This document shows, piece after piece, positions 7,512-15,500 of a stretch of DNA of 17,264 nt. The notes under the pieces were generated by a model. That model worked only from the letters and a program-made list of their open reading frames with translations, was not told the DNA's origin and searched no databases. The stretch is from CAYVBE01 sp964572825. Its GTDB lineage: Bacteria > Planctomycetota > Brocadiia > SM23-32. The position numbers and the translations under genes are program-made. Numbering within the stretch: the stretch's first letter is position 1; each line of letters begins with the position of its first letter. The DNA is taken from the NCBI GenBank assembly GCA_964572825.1, contig CAZNGS010000087.1:1-17264 (forward strand). Reading direction: 5' to 3'.

Positions 7512-8465
7512 TCAGGGGTCAAAGACGGGAAAGCCGTCCTCGGTCATGGGCGGTCGTTTCGGAGATTCGGCCCCTTTCTCTTCGGGCGCTTTCTGCGCGG
7601 ACGATCGGGGTTCTTCCCGGGGCTCTTCGGTGCCGACTACCTCCAGGCGCACGTTGTCGAAGTAGTAGTTGCCGGGGCGCCAGTAGGCGTATATCTGCAC
7701 CTGCAGGAATTGGGCCTCCAACGGCTCGCCTCCCAGCGTGCTTTTTGAGCGCGAGGGGTGGAACAGCCGCGCGTAGCGCCGCCACTGGCGGTCGCACGGG
7801 TCCAGCGTGATCGGCGCCCGATAGGCGTTCCGCCGCACGGTGCGGACGCCGTCGGCGGTCTCGATCTTCTGGTCAAAGAAGCCCTTGATGAACACCTTGG
7901 GTTCGCCCTGCGTTTCCTGGTCGGTGCGCGCGTCGATACTGAACCGGTAGATTGCCCCCGGCGTCACGGGCACGTAGCGGCTGCGGTAGTGCACGCCGTG
8001 CAGGCCGGCGACGGTGTCGTAGTAGGGAGGCGTGGTGGGAATGCGCTCCGGCGGCTTCGGGACCGGGCTGCTGGGAAGGGTCTGCGGGTCAATTCGGCCG
8101 CCCTTCGTCGCCTTCTCTACGGCGGCCCTGACCTCTTCCTGTCGGCCCCTCCACTGGGCGTCCAGCACGTTGGTGAATATGCGCAGGCACCGCTTGCCGT
8201 GGGTGCCCCCGGGGTGCCAGAAGGTGGTCAGTCCGTCGGTTGCCTGCCACCCCGCCGGCCACCACCTGCCGGCTTCGAAGCTGCCATTGCCCAGCAGGTT
8301 GCCGCCGGTCGGGTCCATCTGCATCACGTCGCGGGCGTTTTCGCTGGCATAGGGCACGCCGTCCGGCGCCAGCATCTGGTCGGCGGCCTCTTCCTGCTCG
8401 GTGCCGGCGGCGGCCAGCAGGACCGCCGTGCACACGACGACGGAGGTGGCAAGGATCGCTTTCAT
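7512..8465 (-). CDS. Exported protein with carbohydrate-binding (galactose-binding-like) fold
   Basis: A 317-residue exported protein of unknown specific function. Residues 1-20 form a signal peptide (MKAILATSVVVCTAVLLAAA); a cysteine at 12 is too early for a lipobox. From about 55 to 275 it shows the ends of a jelly-roll ligand-binding domain: 'NLLGNGSFEAG' followed by 'WPAGW' at the front, and 'YYFDNVRLEVV' (267-277) as the closing strand, a pairing familiar from CBM-type modules. Within lies a long insert rich in proline and charge. The last 40 residues are a hydrophilic Glu/Pro/Lys tail ending 'EDGFPVFDP'. Its ATG (8465-8463) overlaps the TGA of the upstream 1102-residue gene as ATGA, which fixes the start. 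The frame remains open far upstream only inside that other gene, so the longer version should be ignored. Confidence 0.85.
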   Translation of the reverse strand: MKAILATSVVVCTAVLLAAAGTEQEEAADQMLAPDGVPYASENARDVMQMDPTGGNLLGNGSFEAGRWWPAGWQATDGLTTFWHPGGTHGKRCLRIFTNVLDAQWRGRQEEVRAAVEKATKGGRIDPQTLPSSPVPKPPERIPTTPPYYDTVAGLHGVHYRSRYVPVTPGAIYRFSIDARTDQETQGEPKVFIKGFFDQKIETADGVRTVRRNAYRAPITLDPCDRQWRRYARLFHPSRSKSTLGGEPLEAQFLQVQIYAYWRPGNYYFDNVRLEVVGTEEPREEPRSSAQKAPEEKGAESPKRPPMTEDGFPVFDP

Positions 8466-11400
8466 GGACCCTCCGGCTGGTGGACTTCCGTTTCGGAGAG
8501 GGCCCGGAAGTAATTGCGCACCATCTCCCGGTACTCGTCCGGCACGCTCTCGCTCCGGGCGGCGGATATCTCGTCGCGCAGTCTCTTCGGCAGCAGCGCG
8601 CTGCGGTCCCGGGTGAGCTGCTTCTGCTTGTCGGTCAGCTCTTTCACCTCCCGCAGGTTGCTGAGCACGACCTTCTGGTAGTGGCCGAAGGTGCTGACCT
8701 CCCCCTGCGCCAGGCTTCGTTTCTGGGCCTCCATCAGCTCGATGGTCTCGGGCAGGCGGCCGCGTGGATGGCGGTATTTCTTCAGCCCGTAGTCCAGGTG
8801 CCGGGCGGCGTCGATGAGCTGCTGCTGCTGGAGGGCCATGCGTTTCAGCTTCTGCTGGAGGGGCGGCGGGACGGGTCCCTGGAAGCCCTCCTCGCCCATG
8901 CCGCTGAGCTTGCCGCCGCCGGTGGCGCCCGTGGCGGCCTCGCCGCTCTGATCGTCCACCGATCCGGCCTCGAACGGGTCGGGAGTGAGCCGGCTGGGCG
9001 TCTGGCGCCCGCCTTTGCCGGTGGCGACCTCCTCCACGAACTGTCCGGACGATTTGCCGGTGCGCCCTTCGCCGCTCCGGCCGCCCACCTCCTGGGTGTT
9101 GGGCAGGCGGTTGCCCGTCACGCCCTTGGCGGACATGTTGCTGATGGGTCCATCCATGGTGCCCCAGCCGGCGCCCATGTCCAGGCTGTCCATCCAGCCG
9201 CTGGTGATGTCGTCGAACTGCTCCAGCATGTCCTCCTCGCTCTCCACCAGGTCGCCGATCAGGTCCTGCAGTTCGTCGGGCAGCTCGGTGATGGGCGTCT
9301 CGTAGTCCTCCAGCGGGTCCTCCATGGACCAGAGCTGGTCGTCCTTCGTCTCCATCAGCCACTTTTCGATGTTGGTCTCGATCTCTTCAGCCAGCTCCAG
9401 TCCCGCCTGCTCGTGGGGGACGGCCATCTCGATGGCCTCCCGTTCGCCGGCTTCGATGGCCTGCTGGATCTCGCTGAAGACCTCCAGGAACTCCTTCGCC
9501 TGGGTGGACAGGGAGAAGTCCTGCGGAGGCAGCTTGCTCAGGTCCGTGGCCGCTTCCTGGAAGAACTCGGTCCACTTCCTCTCGGTCTCCAGGATCTCGT
9601 TGAGCTTCTTCTCGTCCTCCTCGGTGAAATCGTCCACCGGAGTTTCGGCGAGCTGGTTGCTCAACTCGATGACGCGCCGCTGGTCGTTCTGGAAGTCCTT
9701 GATGGCCTCCAGCAGCCTCTCGGCCAGTTGCTCCCCCCCGGTCAGATCTTCGGGGCGTTCCTCGATCTGCTCGCTCTGGCCCTGCTTTTGCAGGATGGCG
9801 CCCAGCGCAGCGGCGGGATCGTCCAGCAGTTGCCTCAGCAGGGAGAGGACCTCTTCTTCCTTTCCTGCAGCGGCCTCGCTGCGCGGCGCGACCTCATCGG
9901 ATTCGCGTGTGGCCTGCAGGTCTTTCAGCAGTTCGACGGCCTCGCTGACGGGGCCGGCGGCAATGCGGGCCAGCGCTTCGGTCAGGTTCGAGCTTTCCAT
10001 GGCCGAGTAGGTGGTCACGGCGTCGCTGGCCTGCGTGTAGATGCTCTCCTCGGCCTGCACGAGGCCCTGTGCCGCACGCTGGAATGCATCCCAGTCAGGC
10101 CTCTCCCCGGCGGGTGCCCGCAGTGCACGGGTGGAGGTCAGGTTGGATTCCTGGACCTCGATGAGGCGCCGGATCACGTCCCGGAGGGCCTCGCGCGCCT
10201 CTGCGGCGTCGGGCGCCGTCGGGCCTCCCTCCGTGACCCGGACATGGTAGATTCGGCTTCTGCCGGCCTCCTCCTCGGTGCGGCGCAGGCCGTCGTTGGC
10301 CTGCATGTAATAGGCCAGCGTGCCGCCCACGGGAATGCCCAGGTCCTGCACCCGCAGCACGGCGCCCTCCCGCGCGAGGGCCGTGCCGGGATCGTAGTTC
10401 CAGGAGCGCAGCTTCTCCCAATCGGCCCCGGCCTCCGGCTGGACCAGGAGGTGAAGCTGGCGCAGCGAGAAATCGTCCTCGGCGGCGGCCAGCAGCGTGA
10501 CGGCCCCCTCGGGTCCCACGGACACATCGCGGGCCGGCTTGACGAAGTTCACCCGCGGCGGCAGGTCCGGCACGGCCTCGACGTGCCGGGGGCGAGGCAG
10601 GTTGGCGATGCCGGCCACGTCCTCCAGGTGGATGGTGTAGCGCCCGCTTCTTTCCACACGCAGCCTGCCCTCGAGGATGTTCTCCGCCGTTTCCAGCAGG
10701 GGCAGCGTCTCCGCGGCGTCCATCGCGCCCTGTCGGTCGAGCGTCTCGAACAGGATGTGGGCCTTCCGGACGGGACGGCTTAACGTGGCCGCCAGGGCGA
10801 TCTCCGTCCCCACCGGCGCCTGGACGTCGCCGGTGGCGTCCTCCACGGTCTTTGGGGCCAGGCCCGTGTAGTCCGGGTAGTTGTAGGTGAGGGTCAGGGA
10901 GGCGATCTCCGGGCGGGTCCTGACCTCTATCGTGTACCATGGGGTGAGCGCATCGCCCGCGCTTATGCGGTAGGAGAACCCCTTCTGGACGTTGGCGAAC
11001 CGGTAGAAGAACGCGTTCCCCCGGAAGACCATGGCGTCGGACCGGCGCTCGGTCCCCCCGCCGCGCAGTTGGATGTCGCCGGCGGGGGGCAGCACTCCCC
11101 GGACGAGGGCCTTCACCGTGACGGAATCGCCCTGCAGCACCTCGGCGTCCCCCGGGCTTACCTCGAGTCGCGTATCCGTGATGGGCGGTATGTCCCGCGT
11201 GGGGAAGATGAGGCGGCGGAAAGCGTTGCCGAAGTAGGTGGAGAACAGGGCTCCGTAGAGCACCAGGGCGGCCAGCAGGGCGATGGCCCACCTGCCCGGT
11301 CTCCACAGCCCGCTTACTTCCGGCGGCCGGGGCAGCCGGCGACCGCTCACCCACCGGGCAGCGCTGGAAAGCTGAGAATCAACCATCCGGCGGGCCAGCC

Positions 11401-11770
11401 GGTCCGGAAAGCGCTCCCGGTAGAGCAGCACCGCGTTGATGATGCGGTTGTCCAGGTCCGGCAGGCTGCGCTCCAGGTGGGCGGCCACCATCTCGTCGTT
11501 CAGGCGACGGAACAGCGGATAGAACACCAGCCGGCCCAGCAGGCCCAGAACGGCCGCCAGCAGGAGAGCCACGTAAGCCAGCCGCACGGCGGAAGGCAGA
11601 TGCAGAAGATTGTCCACCACCAGACCGACGATGAGCGCCCCGCCGCCCACGATGAACGTCCTGATCAGTCCGTCCACGGCCTCCACCGTGCGCCAGGTCA
11701 GCCGGGCGCGGTCTATCGTCCGATAGACCTGCGCCATGGCCTCTTCGCGCGCTTCAGTCTCGCTGGCCAT
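8462..11770 (-). CDS. DUF4175-like large inner-membrane protein with acidic coiled-coil C-terminal half
   Basis: A 1102-residue protein. Three membrane helices lie at about residues 37-55, 63-86 and 160-181. Between helices 2 and 3 is 'LERSLPDLDNRIINAVLL', the equivalent of the 'FP.L.DRL..A.EL' signature of DUF4175-like proteins. Residues 200-540 form several beta-sandwich segments ('YNYPDYTG', 'GRYTIHLEDVAG', 'AAAEDDFSLRQLHLLVQP'), probably periplasmic. About 550-1100 is rich in Glu/Gln helices with low-complexity Gly/Ser stretches and 'MALQQQQLIDAARHLDYGL', probably coiled coil. No enzymatic motif is visible. Relatives in other genomes often lie near MoxR/DUF58/von Willebrand genes; none are here. 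The ATG at 11770 has GAGG six bases before it and overlaps the upstream gene by 17 bases. The gene is the core of the four-gene operon and perhaps the membrane platform for its exported partners. Confidence 0.85.
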   Translation of the reverse strand: MASETEAREEAMAQVYRTIDRARLTWRTVEAVDGLIRTFIVGGGALIVGLVVDNLLHLPSAVRLAYVALLLAAVLGLLGRLVFYPLFRRLNDEMVAAHLERSLPDLDNRIINAVLLYRERFPDRLARRMVDSQLSSAARWVSGRRLPRPPEVSGLWRPGRWAIALLAALVLYGALFSTYFGNAFRRLIFPTRDIPPITDTRLEVSPGDAEVLQGDSVTVKALVRGVLPPAGDIQLRGGGTERRSDAMVFRGNAFFYRFANVQKGFSYRISAGDALTPWYTIEVRTRPEIASLTLTYNYPDYTGLAPKTVEDATGDVQAPVGTEIALAATLSRPVRKAHILFETLDRQGAMDAAETLPLLETAENILEGRLRVERSGRYTIHLEDVAGIANLPRPRHVEAVPDLPPRVNFVKPARDVSVGPEGAVTLLAAAEDDFSLRQLHLLVQPEAGADWEKLRSWNYDPGTALAREGAVLRVQDLGIPVGGTLAYYMQANDGLRRTEEEAGRSRIYHVRVTEGGPTAPDAAEAREALRDVIRRLIEVQESNLTSTRALRAPAGERPDWDAFQRAAQGLVQAEESIYTQASDAVTTYSAMESSNLTEALARIAAGPVSEAVELLKDLQATRESDEVAPRSEAAAGKEEEVLSLLRQLLDDPAAALGAILQKQGQSEQIEERPEDLTGGEQLAERLLEAIKDFQNDQRRVIELSNQLAETPVDDFTEEDEKKLNEILETERKWTEFFQEAATDLSKLPPQDFSLSTQAKEFLEVFSEIQQAIEAGEREAIEMAVPHEQAGLELAEEIETNIEKWLMETKDDQLWSMEDPLEDYETPITELPDELQDLIGDLVESEEDMLEQFDDITSGWMDSLDMGAGWGTMDGPISNMSAKGVTGNRLPNTQEVGGRSGEGRTGKSSGQFVEEVATGKGGRQTPSRLTPDPFEAGSVDDQSGEAATGATGGGKLSGMGEEGFQGPVPPPLQQKLKRMALQQQQLIDAARHLDYGLKKYRHPRGRLPETIELMEAQKRSLAQGEVSTFGHYQKVVLSNLREVKELTDKQKQLTRDRSALLPKRLRDEISAARSESVPDEYREMVRNYFRALSETEVHQPEGP

Positions 11771-12911
11771 CTGCTTCCTCTTCCCCTTCGGGTGGAGGCG
11801 GGGGCGGAACCAGGGGCTCGTCGGTGCGCCGCAGCTCTGTGTCCACGACCGCTTCGGTATGGTCCTCCGAGATGCGATAGCCGCCCAGCGCGGGCAGCAC
11901 GACGAATTCGAGGGGTTTCAAATCCGCCTTCTCGCTCGGGGCACGCCACAGGAAGAACCGCTTCTCGATCTGCCACTGCTCCTTGGGCCGGTGCATGGCC
12001 CAGACGTCGTAGCGGTGCAGCCGCTCCAGCCCGCGCAGCGTGGTGCCGCCGCGCCGTTCCTTGAATATCAGCACGAAGGCGCGCTCCGGGTTGCCCGCGC
12101 CGTAGGTGATGCGCTGAGAGTGGAAGAAATCCCGCAGCTTGTCCACCCAGACCTGCATTTCGCGCACCTGCTCGGTGTGCAGGCGGGCCGCCTCCTTGTC
12201 CTTCTCGCGGCTGAAATACGTGTAGATGGCCCTGTTCGTGACGACGACGATGTCATACCGTCCTTCGGTGCAGCCCCCGGCCCGGAAATGCCCGGACTGC
12301 GCGTTGAACGGCGCGCTGACGCTGAAGAGGCTGTCGCGGTTGATCAGCAGGACGCGCCTCAACGTCTCGCCCTCCGGCGCGTGGAGCACGCCTTCCACCG
12401 TCCCCCGGACGCCGCCCCCCTCGCCGAAGTGGATGGAGCGCACGTAAACCAGGTCCGACAGGTGCTCGCCCACCTTGCCCTCGTGCTTCCGGCGCAGGAT
12501 GAAGCGGTGTTTCTTGCCGCCGGCCTGGACGTAGAGGGTTTTGGCGATCATGTGGCCGCTGAGCTTGCGACCGTCCTGGAAGGTGACGCGGGTGCGATAG
12601 TGCCGCACGGGGTAGTAGCGTCCCAGGCGGACCTTGTCGTCCAGTCCGCTCTCCCGGAAGATCCACTTTTCTTCCATGCTCTGCTTTTCGATGAGGTTTT
12701 CCAGCGACTTGATCTGGGTGATGCTGATGCTGTAGCGGCGTCCGGCGTCGTCGTCGAACAGGTAGAACCGATCGCCGGGGACGTAGGCAATACCGTTCAC
12801 GGAGGTCCCGTCGCTCAGCTCGACCGTGACGGACACTTTCTCCAGCGCCGCCACACCGTGGACCACGCCAAGCAGGCAGACCAGAAACCACCATATCGGT
12901 TTTCGCTTCAT
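11754..12911 (-). CDS. Exported protein of unknown function with two beta-rich repeats
   Basis: A 385-residue protein that I cannot assign to a family. Residues 1-22 form a signal peptide (MKRKPIWWFLVCLLG, then VVHGVAA). Two similar segments follow: 'VTVELSDGTSVNG' (28-40), then 'RFYLFDD', and 'TRVTFQDGRKLSG' (107-119), then 'TLYVQAGG'. They look like a duplicated small beta barrel of SH3/LSM type (inference). The C-terminal half contains 'YDIVVVTNRAIYTYF' and 'GYRISEDHTEAVVDTELRR', and ends in a Pro/Glu tail with eight consecutive prolines. A GTG directly precedes the ATG (12914); I chose the ATG. No Shine-Dalgarno sequence is present, and the predicted transcription start falls at or beside the start codon. 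It is first in the operon and overlaps the DUF4175-like gene by 17 bases. Confidence 0.8.
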   Translation of the reverse strand: MKRKPIWWFLVCLLGVVHGVAALEKVSVTVELSDGTSVNGIAYVPGDRFYLFDDDAGRRYSISITQIKSLENLIEKQSMEEKWIFRESGLDDKVRLGRYYPVRHYRTRVTFQDGRKLSGHMIAKTLYVQAGGKKHRFILRRKHEGKVGEHLSDLVYVRSIHFGEGGGVRGTVEGVLHAPEGETLRRVLLINRDSLFSVSAPFNAQSGHFRAGGCTEGRYDIVVVTNRAIYTYFSREKDKEAARLHTEQVREMQVWVDKLRDFFHSQRITYGAGNPERAFVLIFKERRGGTTLRGLERLHRYDVWAMHRPKEQWQIEKRFFLWRAPSEKADLKPLEFVVLPALGGYRISEDHTEAVVDTELRRTDEPLVPPPPPPEGEEEADGQRD

Positions 12912-12920
12912 CACAGTGTC

Positions 12921-12949
12921 ATTCTATCACGCCGCGCGGCCGGTCCCAA
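12921..12949 (-). promoter_or_regulatory. Promoter of the four-gene secreted-protein operon (possibly leaderless)
   Basis: Read on the minus strand, TTGGGA (12949-12944) and TAGAAT (12926-12921) are 17 bases apart. A start of transcription about seven bases after the -10 box would be near 12914, exactly at the GTG-ATG that begins the first gene. The gene has no ribosome binding site, which fits leaderless translation. The -35 box matches consensus in only four of six positions. Confidence 0.5.
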
Positions 12950-13233
12950 GGCCATTTTTGCGTCAAGCGGGTTGCTGCACAAGTGCAGCGGGCACAGGCG
13001 AAAGCCTCTTCGGGGGGGCCGCGCCGGGGCCGCCCGGAAGTGCGTGGCTTCCCTCGCTTGCGGGGACTCGGTGGGGCATCGCACCGCTGGAGGGACGCAC
13101 TTTGTCGCGTCCAAGGCCTTAGGCGTCCGACAACCGACCACGACGCCTGCCTGTGCGTCGCCCGCAGACAGGGAGCGTGGCCCTCCACGGGGCCACGGGC
13201 AGGGGGATGCGGTCACGCAATCTGTCTGGTTCC
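12950..13233. other. Non-coding spacer between mutS2 and the secreted-protein operon
   Basis: About 280 bases without a credible gene. The frames that cross it give Arg/Cys/Pro-rich translations with no domain and no ribosome binding site. In particular, no Smr-like 'DLHG' string follows mutS2 in any minus-strand frame, so no frameshifted Smr tail is hiding here. The region contains the stem-loop at 13176-13197 and very GC-rich runs (for example around 13011-13035) that could fold. It may hold the mutS2 transcript end. Confidence 0.5.
13176..13197 (-). terminator. GC-rich stem-loop downstream of mutS2
   Basis: CGTGGCCC (13176-13183) pairs perfectly with GGGCCACG (13190-13197) around a six-base loop. 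It begins 37 bases after the mutS2 stop in the direction of transcription. No run of T follows on the minus strand, so it is not a classic intrinsic terminator. It may instead stabilise the 3' end or accompany Rho-dependent termination. Confidence 0.35.
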
Positions 13234-15330
13234 CTACTCCACGTCCTCGCCCCAGGGCTGGAGCTCGTCCACTTCGACGTCGATCCGGGCAGCGCCGACG
13301 CGGACCTGGGCTCGTCCGCGGCGCTCGTCCACGCGCTGCACGGTTCCCCACTTGTGGAGCCTGGTCACGTAAACCTCATCGCCCTCCTGGAGTGGCCTTT
13401 TCAGGTCGTGGCCCTCCAGCAGCTTGCCGATGTCGTCCAGGCACTCCCGCAGGCCGTCCCGCAGCTTCCCGGCGCGCCCGGCCAGGGAGGAGTGCACGTG
13501 CCGGCTGTCCTCGCAGAGGACCTCTGCCTGCCGGTGCAGCTCTTCGAGGGCATCGCGCAACTGCATGCCGATGCTGGCGCCGCGCCTTTCGTCCTCCGCC
13601 TTCAACCGCGCCACCACCTCTTCGTATTCGTTCTTCAGCTTTTGCGCCTGCTCTTCCAGGTACTGCATGCGTTCGCGGCGTTGCTCGGCGTCGGCGCGGG
13701 CCAGCTCCACCTCCTCCAACATGGAGCTGTACTCCCCCTTCGACTCGGTGTCCAGCAGATCACGCGCCCTGCGGAGGATATCCGGCTGGAGGCCCAGCCG
13801 TTCGGCGATCTCCAGGGCGTTGGAGCTGCCGGCGGAGCCGATGCGCAGGTGGTAGGTGGGGCGGAGCGTGCGGGTGTCGAAGTCCACGGAGGCGTTCTCC
13901 ACGCGCGGTCGGGCGGTGGCAAAGGTCTTCAGCCGGCCCAGGTGAGTTACCACGGCGGCGGAGCAGCCCAGGCGCACCAGCCGATCCAGGATGCCCTCCC
14001 CCAGGGCCGCGCCCTCCGCGGGGTCGGTGCCCGCCCCCATTTCGTCCAGCAGCACCAGACTCTCGTCGGTGGCCTCGCGCAGGATGCGGATGATGCGGGA
14101 CATGTGGGAGCTGAAAGTGCTGAGGCTCTGCTCCAGGCTCTGCTCGTCCCCGATGTCCACGTAGATGTCGTCGTAGAGCGGGATGGCAGCCGTCTCCGCC
14201 GGCACGTGCATGCCGGCGCGGGCCATCAGGCATACCAGGCCGACGGTTTTCAGCACCACGGTCTTGCCGCCCGTGTTGGGGCCGGTGATGATCAGCACGT
14301 CGAAGTCGTCGCCCAGCCGGATGTCCAGCGGCACCACGGAGTCGAAGTCCAGCTCGTCGGTCTCCGGCAGACGGTCTTCGGCGGGCCGGGTCAGCCACAG
14401 CAGCAGGGGATGGCGCGCTCCCCGCAGTTCCAGGACCCGACCCTGCGTGAGTTCCGGTGCGCACATATCCAGTGCGTTGCTCATGCGGGCCTTCGCGCGC
14501 ACCAGGTCCACCCGGCCCAGGTGGTCGCAGACGGCGATGACGGCCTCGGACTCGCGTCCCACCGCGGCGGTCAGCTCCCACAGGATGCGCTGGACCTCCT
14601 CTTCCTCCTCCCCCATGGCCTCCCCGAGTTCGTTGCCCTGGCTGACCACCTCCATCGGCTCGACGTAGAGCGTGGCGCCGCTGTCAGAGGAGCCGTGCAC
14701 CAGGCCGGGAACGGCGTTCTTGTGGTAGGCATTGACGGGCAGCACGTAGCGGTCCCGGCACATGGTGGGATTGGGATACTGCAGGTGGGGGCTGACGTCG
14801 CTGTCTTCGATCATGCTCCGCAGCGTCTTCTCTATGGACTTGCGCAGGCCGGTGATGCGGCGGCGGACGGTCTTCAGCTCCAGGCTGGCATCGTCTTTGA
14901 CCTTGCCTGCCGGGTCGATGGCCCCCCGGATGCGGTCCAGCAGGTCCGGACAGACGGGCATGGCCTGCCCCAGGGCCCGGAGGGCGGGGAAGCCGCCCCC
15001 CCGCCGGACGAGCCAGTTGGCCACCCTCCGGGCCGTTTCCAGGGACACTGCGACCTGCCAGAGCGCCGCCGGCTCGAGCGGGCCGCCGCCGGCCGCCGCC
15101 CGCCGTGCGTGGCGCGAGACGTCCTCGGTGCCCCCCAGGGGCAGGGAAGTCCCCCCCTCCAGCACCCGGGCCATCTCGGAGGTCTGCTGCAGCGCGGTGC
15201 GGGGGTTGAGCCCCCCCCGGTTGGGGCGCAATTCGGCAGCCCTGTCCCTGCCCATGGCCGTGGCCGTGTAGAGGGACAGAATCTCCGTGATCTTGCCGAA
15301 CTCCAGCAGGCGCTGTGCGTCTTCATCCAT
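13234..15330 (-). CDS. mutS2: MutS2 family ATPase lacking the C-terminal Smr domain
   Basis: MutS2 proteins are DNA- and ribosome-associated ATPases of the MutS family, linked to suppression of recombination and, in some bacteria, rescue of collided ribosomes. This 698-residue copy starts with the family's 'LLEFGKITEIL'. It has the core/lever region, the Walker A 'GPNTGGKT' (350-357), the Walker B 'LVLLDEMGAGTDP' with D429-E430, the signature 'STFSSHMSRI', and 'VVTHLGRLKTFA'. A charged coiled coil (about 530-620) and a small beta/KOW-like segment ('GDEVYVTRLHKWGTV') follow. It stops there (…DELQPWGEDVE), about 80 residues short of usual MutS2, so the Smr endonuclease domain is absent. The start is the ATG at 15330, preceded by AAGGTGG at good spacing. 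The frame extends to a GTG at 15363, but those extra residues are not family-like. Confidence 0.94.
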   Translation of the reverse strand: MDEDAQRLLEFGKITEILSLYTATAMGRDRAAELRPNRGGLNPRTALQQTSEMARVLEGGTSLPLGGTEDVSRHARRAAAGGGPLEPAALWQVAVSLETARRVANWLVRRGGGFPALRALGQAMPVCPDLLDRIRGAIDPAGKVKDDASLELKTVRRRITGLRKSIEKTLRSMIEDSDVSPHLQYPNPTMCRDRYVLPVNAYHKNAVPGLVHGSSDSGATLYVEPMEVVSQGNELGEAMGEEEEEVQRILWELTAAVGRESEAVIAVCDHLGRVDLVRAKARMSNALDMCAPELTQGRVLELRGARHPLLLWLTRPAEDRLPETDELDFDSVVPLDIRLGDDFDVLIITGPNTGGKTVVLKTVGLVCLMARAGMHVPAETAAIPLYDDIYVDIGDEQSLEQSLSTFSSHMSRIIRILREATDESLVLLDEMGAGTDPAEGAALGEGILDRLVRLGCSAAVVTHLGRLKTFATARPRVENASVDFDTRTLRPTYHLRIGSAGSSNALEIAERLGLQPDILRRARDLLDTESKGEYSSMLEEVELARADAEQRRERMQYLEEQAQKLKNEYEEVVARLKAEDERRGASIGMQLRDALEELHRQAEVLCEDSRHVHSSLAGRAGKLRDGLRECLDDIGKLLEGHDLKRPLQEGDEVYVTRLHKWGTVQRVDERRGRAQVRVGAARIDVEVDELQPWGEDVE

Positions 15331-15370
15331 GGGAAACCACCTTCGGGACGCATCCACGGACACGGTGCTT

Positions 15371-15400
15371 ATTGTATGCGAAGTTACCGGACCGCGGCAA
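15371..15400 (-). promoter_or_regulatory. Promoter of mutS2
   Basis: On the minus strand, TTGCCG (15400-15395) and TACAAT (15376-15371) lie 18 bases apart. Transcription would start near 15364, giving a leader of about 34 bases that includes the AAGGTGG ribosome binding site of the ATG at 15330. This also argues against the GTG at 15363 as the start. Its -35 box is only 17 bases from that of the divergent promoter. Confidence 0.55.
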
Positions 15401-15417
15401 AAGCAGCCGGGGGCGGC

Positions 15418-15446
15418 TTGAGAGGCGCGCGGCTCCGGGCTATACT
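15418..15446 (+). promoter_or_regulatory. Promoter of the zinc-ribbon membrane protein gene
   Basis: TTGAGA (15418-15423) and TATACT (15441-15446) are separated by the ideal 17 bases. The expected transcript starts near 15453, about 48 bases before the ATG. The promoter is back to back with the mutS2 promoter, so the two genes may share control. Confidence 0.65.
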
Positions 15447-15500
15447 GGCAGCCAAGAGTGGCTCAAGCCTTTTCTATACCATTGATCGGATGGACTGCCC

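Noticed and set aside
7499..7522. TTG start giving 733 residues for the PKD/TPR protein
   Set aside because: It would overlap the preceding gene, add an acidic stretch before the signal peptide, and has a poor ribosome binding site. The ATG at 7498 gives a normal signal peptide.
5963..7810. 615-codon plus-strand frame opposite the PKD/TPR protein
   Set aside because: It crosses the boundary of two real minus-strand genes and has no recognisable domain, so it is a high-GC shadow.
8466..9362. Upstream extension of the 317-residue exported protein to 616 residues
   Set aside because: The extra part is an out-of-frame reading of the DUF4175-like gene. The signal peptide begins at 8465 with an ATGA overlap.
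8240..10783. 847-codon plus-strand open frame opposite the DUF4175-like gene
   Set aside because: It is a Leu/Gly/Gln-rich antisense frame caused by high GC at third positions. It has no domain and no ribosome binding site, and the minus-strand protein is clearly real.
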